A stretch of DNA of 64,000 nucleotides from Clostridiales bacterium (GTDB lineage: Bacteria; Bacillota; Clostridia; Christensenellales; Aristaeellaceae). The stretch covers positions 1 through 64,000 of the forward strand of contig SFHK01000009.1 in the NCBI GenBank assembly GCA_004556395.1, written 5' to 3'. Position 1 is the stretch's first letter. Each line of letters begins with the position of its first letter. Positions 17,088 through 26,631 of the stretch are shown here, piece by piece. Under the pieces are notes generated by a model. The model was not told the DNA's origin. It saw only the letters and a list, made by a program, of their open reading frames with translations, and made no database searches. The translations under genes were made by a program, and so were the position numbers.

Positions 17088-19561
17088 CAGACACCCGCTT
17101 TCGATCTGCGCTCCAGCTCCACGTCGCTGGGAGAATGCTCGGCCACATAGCCCGGGATCGGTACGATGCGGGTATGGATGGCGTCGATAATCCAGCTGGG
17201 CTGCGGGAAGAAGTACTCGTCGAACTCGAACGGCGGGGTGATCCAGTTGCGCGCGCCGACGACGACGCACGGAGCATCCAGATCGTCGAAGCACAGCTCG
17301 GTGATGTTCGCCGCGATGTCGTTGAGGAAGGAACCGCGCTGGCAGGCATCGGACACCAGAACGACGCGGCCGGTCTTCTTCACGGAAGCGATGATCTTCT
17401 CGTAGTTCAGCGGCACCAGAGAGTGCAGGTTGATGATTTCGGCCTCCATGCCATACTTCGCCTTGAGCTCGTCCGCCGCCTTGACCGCGCGATACAGCGC
17501 CGCGCCGACGGTGAGGATGGTGACGTCCTTACCCTCGCGCACGAGGTTGGTGTCGCCGATTTCGATCTCGTAGGACTCCTTGGGCACGCCGCCCTCATGG
17601 AACTGCTCGCCCATGTCGTAGATGCGCTGGCTCTCGAAGAACACCACCGGGTCGGTGCCGTTCAGCGCGGACTGCATCAGACCCTTGGCCTCCCACGGGG
17701 TGGCCGGGAAGCAGACCTTCAGGCCCGGGATGTGCGCGCAGATGCTCGTCCAATCCTGGGAATGCTGTGCGCCGTACTTGGAGCCGACAGACACGCGCAG
17801 GATGATGGGCATCTTGAGGATGCCGGCGGACATGGCCTGCCACTTGGACATCTGATTGAAGATTTCATCGCCCGCGCGGCCGATGAAGTCCGCGTACATC
17901 AGCTCGACCACCGCGCGGCCGCCGCACATGGCGTAGCCGACGGCGCTGCCGACGATCGCGGCCTCAGAAATGGGCGCGTTGAACAGGCGGGAATGCGGAA
18001 TGACATCCGGCAGTCCGCGATACACGGCGAACGCGCCGCCCCAGTCGCGCACGTCCTCGCCGTAGGCGACGAGCGTGCTGTCTTCATAGTACTTGTCGAT
18101 CAGCGGCTCGAAGATGGCGTCGCGGATGTTGTAGGTTTTCATCTTGGAGAAGGGCTTGCCGTTCTCGTCGAACATGAAGCGGCTCTTGCCGGCGATCTGC
18201 TGAACGCGCGGGCAGTCTTCCTTCTTGGCCATCACGCGCGGCGTATCAGTGCCGAAGGAGGCGACCTTCTCGTTGGAGAACATCAGGCGCTCCACAACCT
18301 GCGGATCGCTCTTGAAGTCGGCGTAGGGGCTGAATTCCTTATCGGCGGCATGACGGCAGATGTTGGTCATGCGCTCGCGGGTTTCGGCCAGAATATCCTC
18401 GAATTTGCTGTCGGCGGCGACGCCCGCGTCCACCAGCGCCTTGCGGTAGGTGATGATGGGATCGACGGCCTGCCACTCGGCGATTTCGTCCTTCTCGCGG
18501 TAGGCGTTCTGGTCGCTGACGGAGTGGCCGCAGAAGCGGTAGGTCAGCGTGTCGAGCAGCACCGGGCCTTCGCCCTTCTTGAGGATTTCGAGCTTGCGCT
18601 TCATCGCGTCGATCACGGCCAGCGGGTTGAAGCCGTCGATGCGCTCGGCATACATCTGGGTGGGGGTAATGCCGGCACCGATGCGGGCCAGCATATCGTA
18701 CGCCATGGTCTCACCCTTGGTCTGGCCGCCCATGCCGTAGCCGTTGTTGAAGATGTTGAACAGAATCGGCATGCCGCCCTGCTTGCCGTCCTCGGTCCAC
18801 AGCGTGTGGAACTGATCCATGCAGGCAAAGTTCAGCGCTTCCCAGACGGGGCCGCAGCCCAGCGAACCGTCGCCGATGTTGCACACGACGAAGCCGCTTT
18901 TGTCGTTGACCTTCTTATACAGCGCCGCGCCAGCCGCGATGGGCGCGGAACCGCCGACGATGGCGTTGTTCGGATACACGCCGAAGGGCAGGAAGAAGGC
19001 GTGCATGGAGCCGCCCATGCCCATGTGGAAGCCGGTCTTGCGGGCGAAGATTTCGGACAGCGCGCCGTACAGGATGAAGCGGATGGCCAGCTCCTTCACG
19101 CTGTCGCATTTCCCCATCTTCTCAACGGCGCGCAGGGTGCTGCCGCCGAGGAAGCCTTCCATGATCTTCATCAGCTCGTCGTCGCTCAGCTTCTGAATGG
19201 AAGAGAGGGACTTGGCGAGGATTTCGGAGTGGCTTCTGTGGGAGCCGAACTGATAGTCGTTGGGCGTCATGAGGTACGCCTGGCCGACGCACGCGGCCTC
19301 CTGGCCGACAGAAAGGTGCGCGGGGCCGGGATAGGTGGTTTCCACGCCGTTGTACACGCTCTGAGTCTTGATGGACGTGAGCATGCTTTCGAACTCGCGC
19401 AGAATGGTAATGTCGCGATAGATGCGAACCAGGTCTTCATCCTTGAAGTTGGCGCGCTCTTCCTGAACGGTCTTGTTGTAGGCGTTTACGGGAATGTCCT
19501 CAAAGTGGATCGTGGACTGTGCGCGGATCTCTTCCGGGCCGTAGTGTAATGACTTAGGCAT
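17087..19561 (-). CDS. Fused 2-oxoacid dehydrogenase E1 alpha-beta
   Basis: The 824-aa protein joins both E1 chains. Residues 1 to about 450 are E1-alpha with the thiamine diphosphate motif GDGSLGCG...NIFNNGYGMG; the rest is E1-beta, with YGEDVRDWGGAFAVYRGL and the NAPISEAAIVGSAVG block. It decarboxylates a 2-oxo acid and passes the acyl group to E2 lipoate. Sequence alone does not separate pyruvate, branched-chain, or acetoin substrates; an unusual substrate is possible given the neighbours. Single-chain alpha-beta E1 is known in some bacteria. AGGAGG precedes the ATG. Confidence 0.9.
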   Translation of the reverse strand: MPKSLHYGPEEIRAQSTIHFEDIPVNAYNKTVQEERANFKDEDLVRIYRDITILREFESMLTSIKTQSVYNGVETTYPGPAHLSVGQEAACVGQAYLMTPNDYQFGSHRSHSEILAKSLSSIQKLSDDELMKIMEGFLGGSTLRAVEKMGKCDSVKELAIRFILYGALSEIFARKTGFHMGMGGSMHAFFLPFGVYPNNAIVGGSAPIAAGAALYKKVNDKSGFVVCNIGDGSLGCGPVWEALNFACMDQFHTLWTEDGKQGGMPILFNIFNNGYGMGGQTKGETMAYDMLARIGAGITPTQMYAERIDGFNPLAVIDAMKRKLEILKKGEGPVLLDTLTYRFCGHSVSDQNAYREKDEIAEWQAVDPIITYRKALVDAGVAADSKFEDILAETRERMTNICRHAADKEFSPYADFKSDPQVVERLMFSNEKVASFGTDTPRVMAKKEDCPRVQQIAGKSRFMFDENGKPFSKMKTYNIRDAIFEPLIDKYYEDSTLVAYGEDVRDWGGAFAVYRGLPDVIPHSRLFNAPISEAAIVGSAVGYAMCGGRAVVELMYADFIGRAGDEIFNQMSKWQAMSAGILKMPIILRVSVGSKYGAQHSQDWTSICAHIPGLKVCFPATPWEAKGLMQSALNGTDPVVFFESQRIYDMGEQFHEGGVPKESYEIEIGDTNLVREGKDVTILTVGAALYRAVKAADELKAKYGMEAEIINLHSLVPLNYEKIIASVKKTGRVVLVSDACQRGSFLNDIAANITELCFDDLDAPCVVVGARNWITPPFEFDEYFFPQPSWIIDAIHTRIVPIPGYVAEHSPSDVELERRSKAGV

Positions 19562-19585
19562 GGTTCCATTCCTCCTGTGCTTCGA

Positions 19586-20953
19586 TTACAGCTTGAAAAT
19601 CGCTTCGCGGATAACCTCGCAAACCGTGGGATGCGGGAACACGAACTGCTTGATGCGTTCCGGCGGCAGCTCGCTGTCCACCATCATGGCGGCGGACAGG
19701 ATCATTTCGCTGGCATACGAGCCGACCAGATGAACGCCGACGATGCGGTTCTTATCCTCATCCAGCACGATCTTGCAGAAGCCCCTGCCCTGATCAACCT
19801 CGGCCACATAGCGGCCAGCGTAGGTCATGGGCACATTGACTTCCTTCACCTTGATGCCCTTCTTCTGCGCCGCTTCCTTCGTGTCGCCCACGGAGGCAAC
19901 CTCGGGATCGGTGTAGATGACGGACGGAATCGAATTGTAGTTCACGCGATCCTTCCTGCCGAGAATGTTGTTCACGGCGACCTCGGCCTCGCGGTACGCG
20001 GTGTGCGCCAGCATGATCTTGCCGTTGCAGTCGCCCACGGCGTACACATTGGGCACGTTGGTTTCCATCTTGTCGTCGGTCACGATCGCGCCGCGGTTCA
20101 TTTCCACGCCGATCGTCTCCAGACCCACGTTCCTCGTGGCGGCGCGGCGGCCAACGGAGAGCAGCACCTTGTCGCAGGGCAGCTCGTGCTGACCCTCCGC
20201 GTCCTCGTACACGACGAAGCCGGGCTTCACGGACAGCACCTTCGCGGAGAGCTTGAACACCATGCCGCGCTTGGCGTATTCGTCCATCAGCACCTTGCAG
20301 ATGTCGCTGTCGGTCGGCCCCGCGATCTTGTTCATCATTTCAATGACGGTGACCTTCACGCCGACGGACGCGAAATAGCACGCCATTTCAAGGCCGATCA
20401 CACCGCCGCCGATGACGGCCAGCTCCCTGGGCAGCTCGGTCATTTCGAGGATTTCGCGGTTCGTGGTCACAAAGCCGCTCTCCACACCTTCCTTTACGCC
20501 GGGAATCGGCGGGACGACCGCTTCACTGCCGCATGCGATGATCAGGCGGTCGGCAAGGTATGTATTGCCCTCGGCTTCAACCTTGAACTTGTCGGCTTCG
20601 CGGCCGCAGATCGTCGCCGCCGCCTTGACGACGTTTACCTTGTTGGCGGTCATGGTCATGCCCACGCCCGCGACGAGCGTGCGAACGACCTTGGCCTTGC
20701 GCTTGATTACCTGCGCGTGATTGAAAAGAACGTTCTCGGCGGTCACGCCGAAGTTCCTGCTTTCGGTTGCGTGGCGATACAGCTTCGCGGAATTGAGCAG
20801 CGTCTTGGTGGGGATGCAGCCCTCGTTCAGGCATACGCCGCCCAGCGCGCGCTTCTCGAACAGGCAGACCTTCAGGCCGCCCTGCGCCGCGCGCTCCGCG
20901 GCGAGGTAGCCGCCCGGGCCGCCGCCGATGACGATGAGATCAAACATATCCAT
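19586..20953 (-). CDS. lpdA: Dihydrolipoamide dehydrogenase (E3)
   Basis: The 455-aa flavoprotein starts with the FAD-binding IGGGPGGYLAAERAA, then the redox-active GGVCLNEGCIPTK (Cys pair near 43 and 48), an NAD-binding GGGVIGLEMA near 180, and a C-terminal HPTVCEVIREA with the catalytic His-Glu pair. It reoxidises dihydrolipoamide on E2 with NAD+. It lies between the E2 and E1 genes with about 20-base gaps and has an AGGAGG site, in keeping with one operon. Confidence 0.94.
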   Translation of the reverse strand: MDMFDLIVIGGGPGGYLAAERAAQGGLKVCLFEKRALGGVCLNEGCIPTKTLLNSAKLYRHATESRNFGVTAENVLFNHAQVIKRKAKVVRTLVAGVGMTMTANKVNVVKAAATICGREADKFKVEAEGNTYLADRLIIACGSEAVVPPIPGVKEGVESGFVTTNREILEMTELPRELAVIGGGVIGLEMACYFASVGVKVTVIEMMNKIAGPTDSDICKVLMDEYAKRGMVFKLSAKVLSVKPGFVVYEDAEGQHELPCDKVLLSVGRRAATRNVGLETIGVEMNRGAIVTDDKMETNVPNVYAVGDCNGKIMLAHTAYREAEVAVNNILGRKDRVNYNSIPSVIYTDPEVASVGDTKEAAQKKGIKVKEVNVPMTYAGRYVAEVDQGRGFCKIVLDEDKNRIVGVHLVGSYASEMILSAAMMVDSELPPERIKQFVFPHPTVCEVIREAIFKL

Positions 20954-20974
20954 AGCTTCGTTTCCTCCTATGGC

Positions 20975-22234
20975 TTATTTCGCAAGGAGCAGGGTGAACT
21001 TTTCGAGGTTTTTGCACAACTCGCTGACGAACTTGGACGCGGGCGAGCCGTCCACGGCGCGGTGATCGTAGGTCAGGCTCAGACCCATGGCGGGATAGAG
21101 CTTGATCTGGCCGTTTTCCTCGCGGACGCGCTGCGTGATGCCGCACACGCCCAGAATCGCCGTCTGCGGCGGGTTGATGACGGGAGTAAACATCTCAACG
21201 CCGGTGGAGCCGAGGTTGGACACGGTGAAGGAGCCGCCGGTCAGCAGGTCGGGGCTGATCGCGCCGGAGCGCGCGGCTTCCGCCAGCTGCTTGACCTCTT
21301 TGCTGATCTCAAGCAGGCTCTTGGTGTCGGCGTTAAAGATGGTGGGAACCATCAGTCCGCGCGGCGTATCCACGGCCACGCCCAGATTGACGTGCCTGAA
21401 GTAGCGGATCGTGTCGTCGCCGATCATATTGGCGTTCAGATCCTTCCAGTTGACGAGCGTGCGGGACACGGCGTAAAGCACCATGTCGCCCAGCGTGATG
21501 CCGCCAACGTCGCCGCCCGCCGCCTTGCATTCCCTGCGGAAGCTCTGGATGGAGGTGGCGTCGAAGGAATGATGGTGGGTCAGCTGCGCCATGCCGTGCA
21601 GCGAAGACATCATGGACTTGGCGATCACCTTGCGGATGCCGGGCAGCCTGACGTCCTCGTATTCGCTCTCGGGCTTTGCGGCGGCAGCGGGCGCTTCGGC
21701 CTTCGCGGCAGGCGCGGCGGTCTCCTCGACCACGGGCATGCCGGTTTCCATGAGCCTTCGAATGTCGCGCTCGATGATGCGTCCGTCGGGGCCGGTCGCC
21801 TCGGCGTACCTGGGATCAACGCCGGCCTTCTCCGCCAGCGTGCGTGCGCGCGGCGAAACCTTCAGGCTGCCGTCCGCGGACTTCGTGGCTTCGGGCGCGG
21901 CGGCCTTCTTCTCTTCCTCGGCCTTGGGCGCTTCGTCCGCCTTCACGGCGGGCGCTTCGGCGGCTCCGCCGGGCTTCAGCGCGCTGTAGTCCTCGCCCTT
22001 CGCGCCGACGGCGCAGACGTTGGTGAAGCAGGGAACCTCGTCCCCGTCACTGAAGAAAACGGCGAGCAGCTCGCCCTCTTCGGTGCTTTCGCACTCGAAG
22101 GAGGCCTTATCCGTTTCGTAGGTGAACAGAATGTCGCCAACCTTCACCGGGTCGCCCACGTTCTTGAGCCACTTTCCGATGATGCAGGATTCCACCGTGA
22201 TGCCGGCTTTCGGCATGATGACCGCTTTTGCCAT
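20975..22234 (-). CDS. 2-oxoacid dehydrogenase E2 (dihydrolipoamide acyltransferase)
   Basis: The 419-aa protein has an N-terminal lipoyl domain with the lipoylated lysine in ETDKASF (near 43), an Ala/Glu-rich linker, a peripheral subunit-binding domain (VSPRARTLAEKAGVD), a second linker, and the catalytic domain ending with DHRAVDGSPASKF, whose His and Asp are catalytic. Start at 22234 follows AAGGAGG and overlaps the preceding stop as TAATG. The lipoyl domain is the expected target of the co-encoded LplA. Confidence 0.92.
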   Translation of the reverse strand: MAKAVIMPKAGITVESCIIGKWLKNVGDPVKVGDILFTYETDKASFECESTEEGELLAVFFSDGDEVPCFTNVCAVGAKGEDYSALKPGGAAEAPAVKADEAPKAEEEKKAAAPEATKSADGSLKVSPRARTLAEKAGVDPRYAEATGPDGRIIERDIRRLMETGMPVVEETAAPAAKAEAPAAAAKPESEYEDVRLPGIRKVIAKSMMSSLHGMAQLTHHHSFDATSIQSFRRECKAAGGDVGGITLGDMVLYAVSRTLVNWKDLNANMIGDDTIRYFRHVNLGVAVDTPRGLMVPTIFNADTKSLLEISKEVKQLAEAARSGAISPDLLTGGSFTVSNLGSTGVEMFTPVINPPQTAILGVCGITQRVREENGQIKLYPAMGLSLTYDHRAVDGSPASKFVSELCKNLEKFTLLLAK

Positions 22235-24681
22235 TATTCGCAATCCTCCTTAGCCAGGGTGTTCAGAAGGTAATCCTCGGCTTCCTTATTCCAGAGGCCG
22301 TTGGTTTTCTGCGTAAGCTCATGGAGCTTTTTAAACATCGGGTCGGTCTTGCCCTTCTCCTCAAAATCGCTGATGGCGGTCAGCGGCATGTTGATGTGGG
22401 TGTAAATCAGCTTCTTGCCGCCGGGGATCCTGGGAAGATTGAGCGTGGTATCGATGACCGCGTCGATGCCGCCGATGTGGGTAACCAGCGCCGCGGGGGT
22501 CAGCCTGCCCTCGCCCATCATCTTCAGGCACTCCGCCATATCGTCGTTGTTGCCGCCGGAGGTGCCGCAGATGTGCGCGGACATATAGTGCACGTTGTAG
22601 AAGTTCAGCTTGGCGTAGAAATCCTTGCGGGCGGGGCCGGCGAAGAAATTCAGACAGCCGTCGCGGCCAAGGATGGCGTCACCCTGCTCGACAACGGCGG
22701 GAACGGGCGCGAACACGATCACGTCGTCATAGCCGTCGCCGCCGGAAAGCTGCATCAGCGTCTCCGCAGGGTTTTCCACCGCGCCGGTGTTCACATAGTG
22801 AAGCTCCACGCCCATGCGCTTCGCTTCCTCCACGGTGAAGATGCTCGCCGCGCGATCCAGACGCGCCTGGTCGATGTCGGTCACGACGAGGAAGGACGGA
22901 CGGCGCTCGGTGTGCAGGATGTAATCGATGGAAGCCAGCCCCATCGGGCCCACGCCCGCCAGAATGGCCATCTTGCCGTGCTCCTTAATGCCCATCTTGT
23001 GCTCGTACACGCCGTTGGTGGTGTGGTACATCGCCTTGAACGTACCGGCCACGCAGCTCAGCGGCTCGGACAGGGACGCGCCGAAGAACGCTTCGCCATG
23101 GTACGGCAGCAGGCAGCCGCACTCCATGAACTGGTTCGGGATCACGATATAGGTCGCGTCGCCGCCGATGGTCCTGAAGGAGTAGCCGGGCGACCACATG
23201 GTGCCCTTGTAGTTGATGTTCGGCTGAATGGCGAAGCGCTCGCCGGGCTTGAACTCGCTTTGCCACTTGCTGCCGACCTGAAGAATCTCGCCGCAGAACT
23301 CATGTCCCACGATCACGGGGTTCTCCGCCACGTCGTCGGGCACGCGCTTGTGATCCGCGCCCTGCTCGGCCGCCTTATAGGTGGACATGCAGATGGAATC
23401 GCAGATGACCTTCGCGAGAATTTCGTCGTCCCTGATCGCCGGAAGCTCGAAGGTTTCCAGTCTCAGGTCTTCCTTGCCATACAGGCGCACGGCTCTGGTT
23501 TTCATGGTCTTCTTTTCCTCCCTGGCTTCCTGATTTACGAGCTTCCACGCCGCGTCCACCAGATGGCGGAACTTCGGGTTGGCCAGCTCCCTGCAAATAA
23601 AGCTCTGTCTGGACGAATTGATGTCCTCGCCCGAAATCTGGGTGAAGCCCAGACGGTCGCACAGCGCCATCAGGCGATCCAGCTGCGCTTCGGTGTTGCG
23701 GCTGGGCATGTAGGTAACGCCCTTCACGCCAGCTTCGCGCAGGTATTCGAGCAGCTCCTCCAGATAATCGTCCTCGAATTTGGCGGCCTTTTTGTCGCCG
23801 GTCACGCTGTCGCCAATGTCGCCCAGATAGGCATAGCACAGCGTGCAGCCGATTTCGTCGGCAAACGCCACGGCCTCAGCCAGCGTCATCATCTCGTCGT
23901 CCGCCGGAATGTACACGCGCGCGTTCAGCTCGCTCTTCATCACGCCCAGCAGATCGTAGGCGAAGTGCTCGCTGTCCACGTCCATCAGCCAGTTTCTGAC
24001 CTTCTGGGACGGATGAATGTCCAGCTCGTTCTCGAGGAACGAAAGCACGTTCTCGCGGCCGACCTTCTCGATGATCTTCAGGCTCAGCGCGTACAGCAGG
24101 TGCCGCTCTGTCACGGAACCGCCGACCTCAAAGCTGGAAATCGGGAGCACGTCCCGGTCGAAATCCAGCTCGATGCCGTAAGGCACCATGATTTCGTTTA
24201 CTCGGTCGACCATGCTGCGGTTGCGTTCGTTGCGGCGGCGCGCCAGCTCGCGCAGCTTCTCCTGCGCGCGGTCGAAGCTCTCGCACGGCACGGAGTGGAA
24301 CGCCATGTACGCCGCGCCCGCCTGATCCGGATGGTTCGTGCGCCGGTTTTCAAACGGCGTGCCGGCCAGCGACACGCGCGCCTCAAAACCGCACGTCGTG
24401 CCCATATCGGCGATTTTGCCCGCTTCGCGGAACTCGCGCGCGCCCGCGATGGAATCGTGATCCATGATGCCGCAGGTGTTCAGACCCTCGGCGCGGGCAA
24501 AGTACACCGCCGCGGTCGGCGAATAGGGCGAGAAGGAATGCGTGGTGTGAATATGGTTGTTGGCGAACTCGGGGCGCACGACGGGCGTAACCTCTTCGGC
24601 CTCCAGCAGCATGCGGAGGTTTTTAAGGCGCTCCTCGGGCGTGGGCGCGTTCAGAAGCGCCAGAATCTCTTTCTTTGTCAT
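22234..24681 (-). CDS. Fusion: PHP-like domain + zinc-dependent L-sorbose-1-phosphate reductase-like dehydrogenase
   Basis: An 815-aa frame holds two domains. Residues 1-392 look like a PHP metal hydrolase: NNHIHTTHSFSPYSP gives the HxH motif, and MDHDS and ISGEDIN follow. Residues 393-815 are a medium-chain zinc dehydrogenase with GHEFCGEI, an Asn-rich region, and AGVGPMGLASIDY for NAD(P), most like SorE, which reduces L-sorbose 1-phosphate. At the junction, GGGAGG lies 11 bases before the ATG of residue 393, so the second domain could also be made alone. The next gene overlaps it by one base. Substrate unproven. Confidence 0.72.
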   Translation of the reverse strand: MTKKEILALLNAPTPEERLKNLRMLLEAEEVTPVVRPEFANNHIHTTHSFSPYSPTAAVYFARAEGLNTCGIMDHDSIAGAREFREAGKIADMGTTCGFEARVSLAGTPFENRRTNHPDQAGAAYMAFHSVPCESFDRAQEKLRELARRRNERNRSMVDRVNEIMVPYGIELDFDRDVLPISSFEVGGSVTERHLLYALSLKIIEKVGRENVLSFLENELDIHPSQKVRNWLMDVDSEHFAYDLLGVMKSELNARVYIPADDEMMTLAEAVAFADEIGCTLCYAYLGDIGDSVTGDKKAAKFEDDYLEELLEYLREAGVKGVTYMPSRNTEAQLDRLMALCDRLGFTQISGEDINSSRQSFICRELANPKFRHLVDAAWKLVNQEAREEKKTMKTRAVRLYGKEDLRLETFELPAIRDDEILAKVICDSICMSTYKAAEQGADHKRVPDDVAENPVIVGHEFCGEILQVGSKWQSEFKPGERFAIQPNINYKGTMWSPGYSFRTIGGDATYIVIPNQFMECGCLLPYHGEAFFGASLSEPLSCVAGTFKAMYHTTNGVYEHKMGIKEHGKMAILAGVGPMGLASIDYILHTERRPSFLVVTDIDQARLDRAASIFTVEEAKRMGVELHYVNTGAVENPAETLMQLSGGDGYDDVIVFAPVPAVVEQGDAILGRDGCLNFFAGPARKDFYAKLNFYNVHYMSAHICGTSGGNNDDMAECLKMMGEGRLTPAALVTHIGGIDAVIDTTLNLPRIPGGKKLIYTHINMPLTAISDFEEKGKTDPMFKKLHELTQKTNGLWNKEAEDYLLNTLAKEDCE

Positions 24682-24691
24682 GAATGCCTCC

Positions 24692-25564
24692 TCAGCTCAG
24701 CATAATCTGGCCGCCGGTTACGGGCAGCGCCTGGCCGGTCTCGTACTTCTGCTCCACCAGATACGTCAGCGCCAGCGCCACGTCGGACGGCAGGCAGCCG
24801 CGCTTGATCAGCGACTTGGAAAGGTAGTACGCGCGCACGTCCTCCACCGTCTTCGCGCCCGGCACCTTGCCCGCGTGCAGGTACTGTACGAACAGACCCT
24901 TCTCCGGGTCGCTCCACAGCGGGCCGTCGTAGTAGTTGCCGGGGCAGATGGAGTTGACCTTGATGTTGTACGGCGCAAGCTCCATCGCGAAGGACTGCGT
25001 AAGGCCGATGCCGCCGAACTTTCCGCCCGCGTAGGCGAAGTTGTTCTTGCTGCCCTCAAGGCCGGACTTGGAGTTGATCTGAATGATGTCGAAGAACAGG
25101 CTTTCATCCGCCTCGTGCTGCGCCTTCATGATGGCGCTGGCGTACTTGGCGCACAGGAAATAGCCGTTGTAGTTGATCTTCGTGACCAGTTCAAACTTCT
25201 GGGGCGTCATCTCGTCCAGACTGCCGGCGATCGCGATACCGGCGTTGGACAGGAAAATGTCCAGACCGCCGAAGCGCTCGACGGTTTTGATGATCATCGC
25301 TTCCACGGATTCCGCGCTGGAAACGTCCACCTTCACGCCCATGGCATGCTCGCCGAATTCCTCGGCCACCTGCATGGCCAGCGGCTCGTTCAGGTCGGCG
25401 ACCACGATGGACGCGCCTTCCTTCAGCATTTCCTTGGCGATGCCGTAGCCGAAGCCCTGCGCAGCGCCGGTCACGATGGCGATTTTGCCAGCCAGACGAC
25501 CGGTCGTCGCGGGACGGTTATGTATGTTCCTCTTTGCATGCAGCTTAGCCTCTTCCAGAGTCAT
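24692..25564 (-). CDS. Short-chain dehydrogenase/reductase (sorbitol-6-phosphate dehydrogenase-like)
   Basis: The 290-aa SDR has TGAAQGFGYGIA (nucleotide binding), NAGIAIAG, and the catalytic set Ser (INSKSG) and YAGGKFG (Tyr-x-x-x-Lys). The extended N-terminus and C-terminal TGQALPVTGGQIMLS resemble the SDR half of bifunctional aldolase/dehydrogenases such as the rhamnulose-phosphate aldolase fusions, with the aldolase encoded separately just upstream here. GAGGTGAG precedes the ATG at 25564; a GTG at 25573 is the alternative. It probably oxidises or reduces a sugar or polyol phosphate. Confidence 0.85.
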   Translation of the reverse strand: MTLEEAKLHAKRNIHNRPATTGRLAGKIAIVTGAAQGFGYGIAKEMLKEGASIVVADLNEPLAMQVAEEFGEHAMGVKVDVSSAESVEAMIIKTVERFGGLDIFLSNAGIAIAGSLDEMTPQKFELVTKINYNGYFLCAKYASAIMKAQHEADESLFFDIIQINSKSGLEGSKNNFAYAGGKFGGIGLTQSFAMELAPYNIKVNSICPGNYYDGPLWSDPEKGLFVQYLHAGKVPGAKTVEDVRAYYLSKSLIKRGCLPSDVALALTYLVEQKYETGQALPVTGGQIMLS

Positions 25565-25582
25565 GTTTCTCACCTCAACCCT

Positions 25583-26629
25583 TTATTTCACGCTTTTTCT
25601 GTAGCTTTCCACTTCCCAGCCGACGATAAAGTCGACCAGCTCCTGCGCCATGGGCCGCGCGCCGCCGAAGGCCTCGGCATAGGTCGCCACCTTCATGGCG
25701 TCCTTGACCAGCGTCATGCAGTTGTTGGCGTTCTTCTCCGTATCGCCCAGCGCGTAGACGCCCGCGCCCTTCACGATTACCACGTTCGCCGTAACCTCCT
25801 TCAGGCAGGCCTGGCAGGCGACGAACTGCACGCGCGGGCCGCAGTAAACGATCTGATCAGGCGTAAACGGCTTCATGATCGGCGCGGCCGCTTCCGCGCT
25901 CGACGCGAACTTCAATGCCGACGGACTGGCGTTGAATCGCACGAACGCCTTTCCGGAGAGCTTTGAAAGTCTCTCGCCGAAGCCCGGATCCTCGGCGTTC
26001 GATTCCACCGACGGGAATTCCTTCACCTGCGTCTTCAGCGCGTTGATCATGCCGTTCAGCTGCGTGTCCAGACCCTGAACGGTGTCGGCGGCGAAGAATA
26101 CGCCGTGGTTTTCAAGCAGCACCGTTTTGATGGTCTTCTCGGAAGCGTCGAAAACATCCTTCATCTTCCGCGCCAGCACGTAGCCCGGCTTGCACGCGGG
26201 CACCCACACGACGCTTTCGCCGAACAGGCGGGCGCAATCCTCTTCTCCGCGCAGGGAGCAGGTCAGGCCGTTGATCAGCGACGGATGCAGGTGCAAAACG
26301 AACTTCTGCGGGAACAGCGCGTGCAGAAGCGCTTCCACGCTGGGACGCTTGGCTTCCTCGCCGGGCAGCTTGGCCGCCGTCACGTCGCGCAGGAACTTCG
26401 CCTCGCGCGCCGCATCCTCGGTGGGATACTCGTCGTCCAGCATCGTGAGCAGCTTTTTCAGATCCATGCCCACGAACGTCTCCGTCACGGCGTCCTTCAG
26501 CGCGGTGCCGCTTCCCTTCACGTACATCACGCCGTCTTCCTTCATGGACGTGTTGCCGCCGCCGCAGGTAACCAGATCCGGGTCTGCGCCGTACAGGCGG
26601 GAAAAGTAAATCAGCGGAGATAAATTCAT
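25583..26629 (-). CDS. Class II aldolase/adducin family protein
   Basis: The 348-aa protein has CGGGNTSMK near the N-terminus and VLHLHPSLINGL, with the His-x-His zinc ligands, and LLENHGVFFAAD, typical of the class II aldolase/adducin fold. It resembles the aldolase half of two-domain aldolase/SDR proteins. It would cleave a ketose phosphate or related sugar into smaller carbonyls. GGGAGG seven bases before the ATG at 26629 sets the start. The regulator gene ends 2 bases upstream, so the two are in one transcript. Confidence 0.82.
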   Translation of the reverse strand: MNLSPLIYFSRLYGADPDLVTCGGGNTSMKEDGVMYVKGSGTALKDAVTETFVGMDLKKLLTMLDDEYPTEDAAREAKFLRDVTAAKLPGEEAKRPSVEALLHALFPQKFVLHLHPSLINGLTCSLRGEEDCARLFGESVVWVPACKPGYVLARKMKDVFDASEKTIKTVLLENHGVFFAADTVQGLDTQLNGMINALKTQVKEFPSVESNAEDPGFGERLSKLSGKAFVRFNASPSALKFASSAEAAAPIMKPFTPDQIVYCGPRVQFVACQACLKEVTANVVIVKGAGVYALGDTEKNANNCMTLVKDAMKVATYAEAFGGARPMAQELVDFIVGWEVESYRKSVK

Positions 26630-26631
26630 GT

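Noticed and set aside
19577..22273. Very long open frames opposite the E2/E3 genes and elsewhere (for example opposite pheST, E1, clpB)
   Set aside because: They mirror real genes in GC-rich DNA, have His/Arg/Ala-rich composition with no family motifs, and lack ribosome sites.
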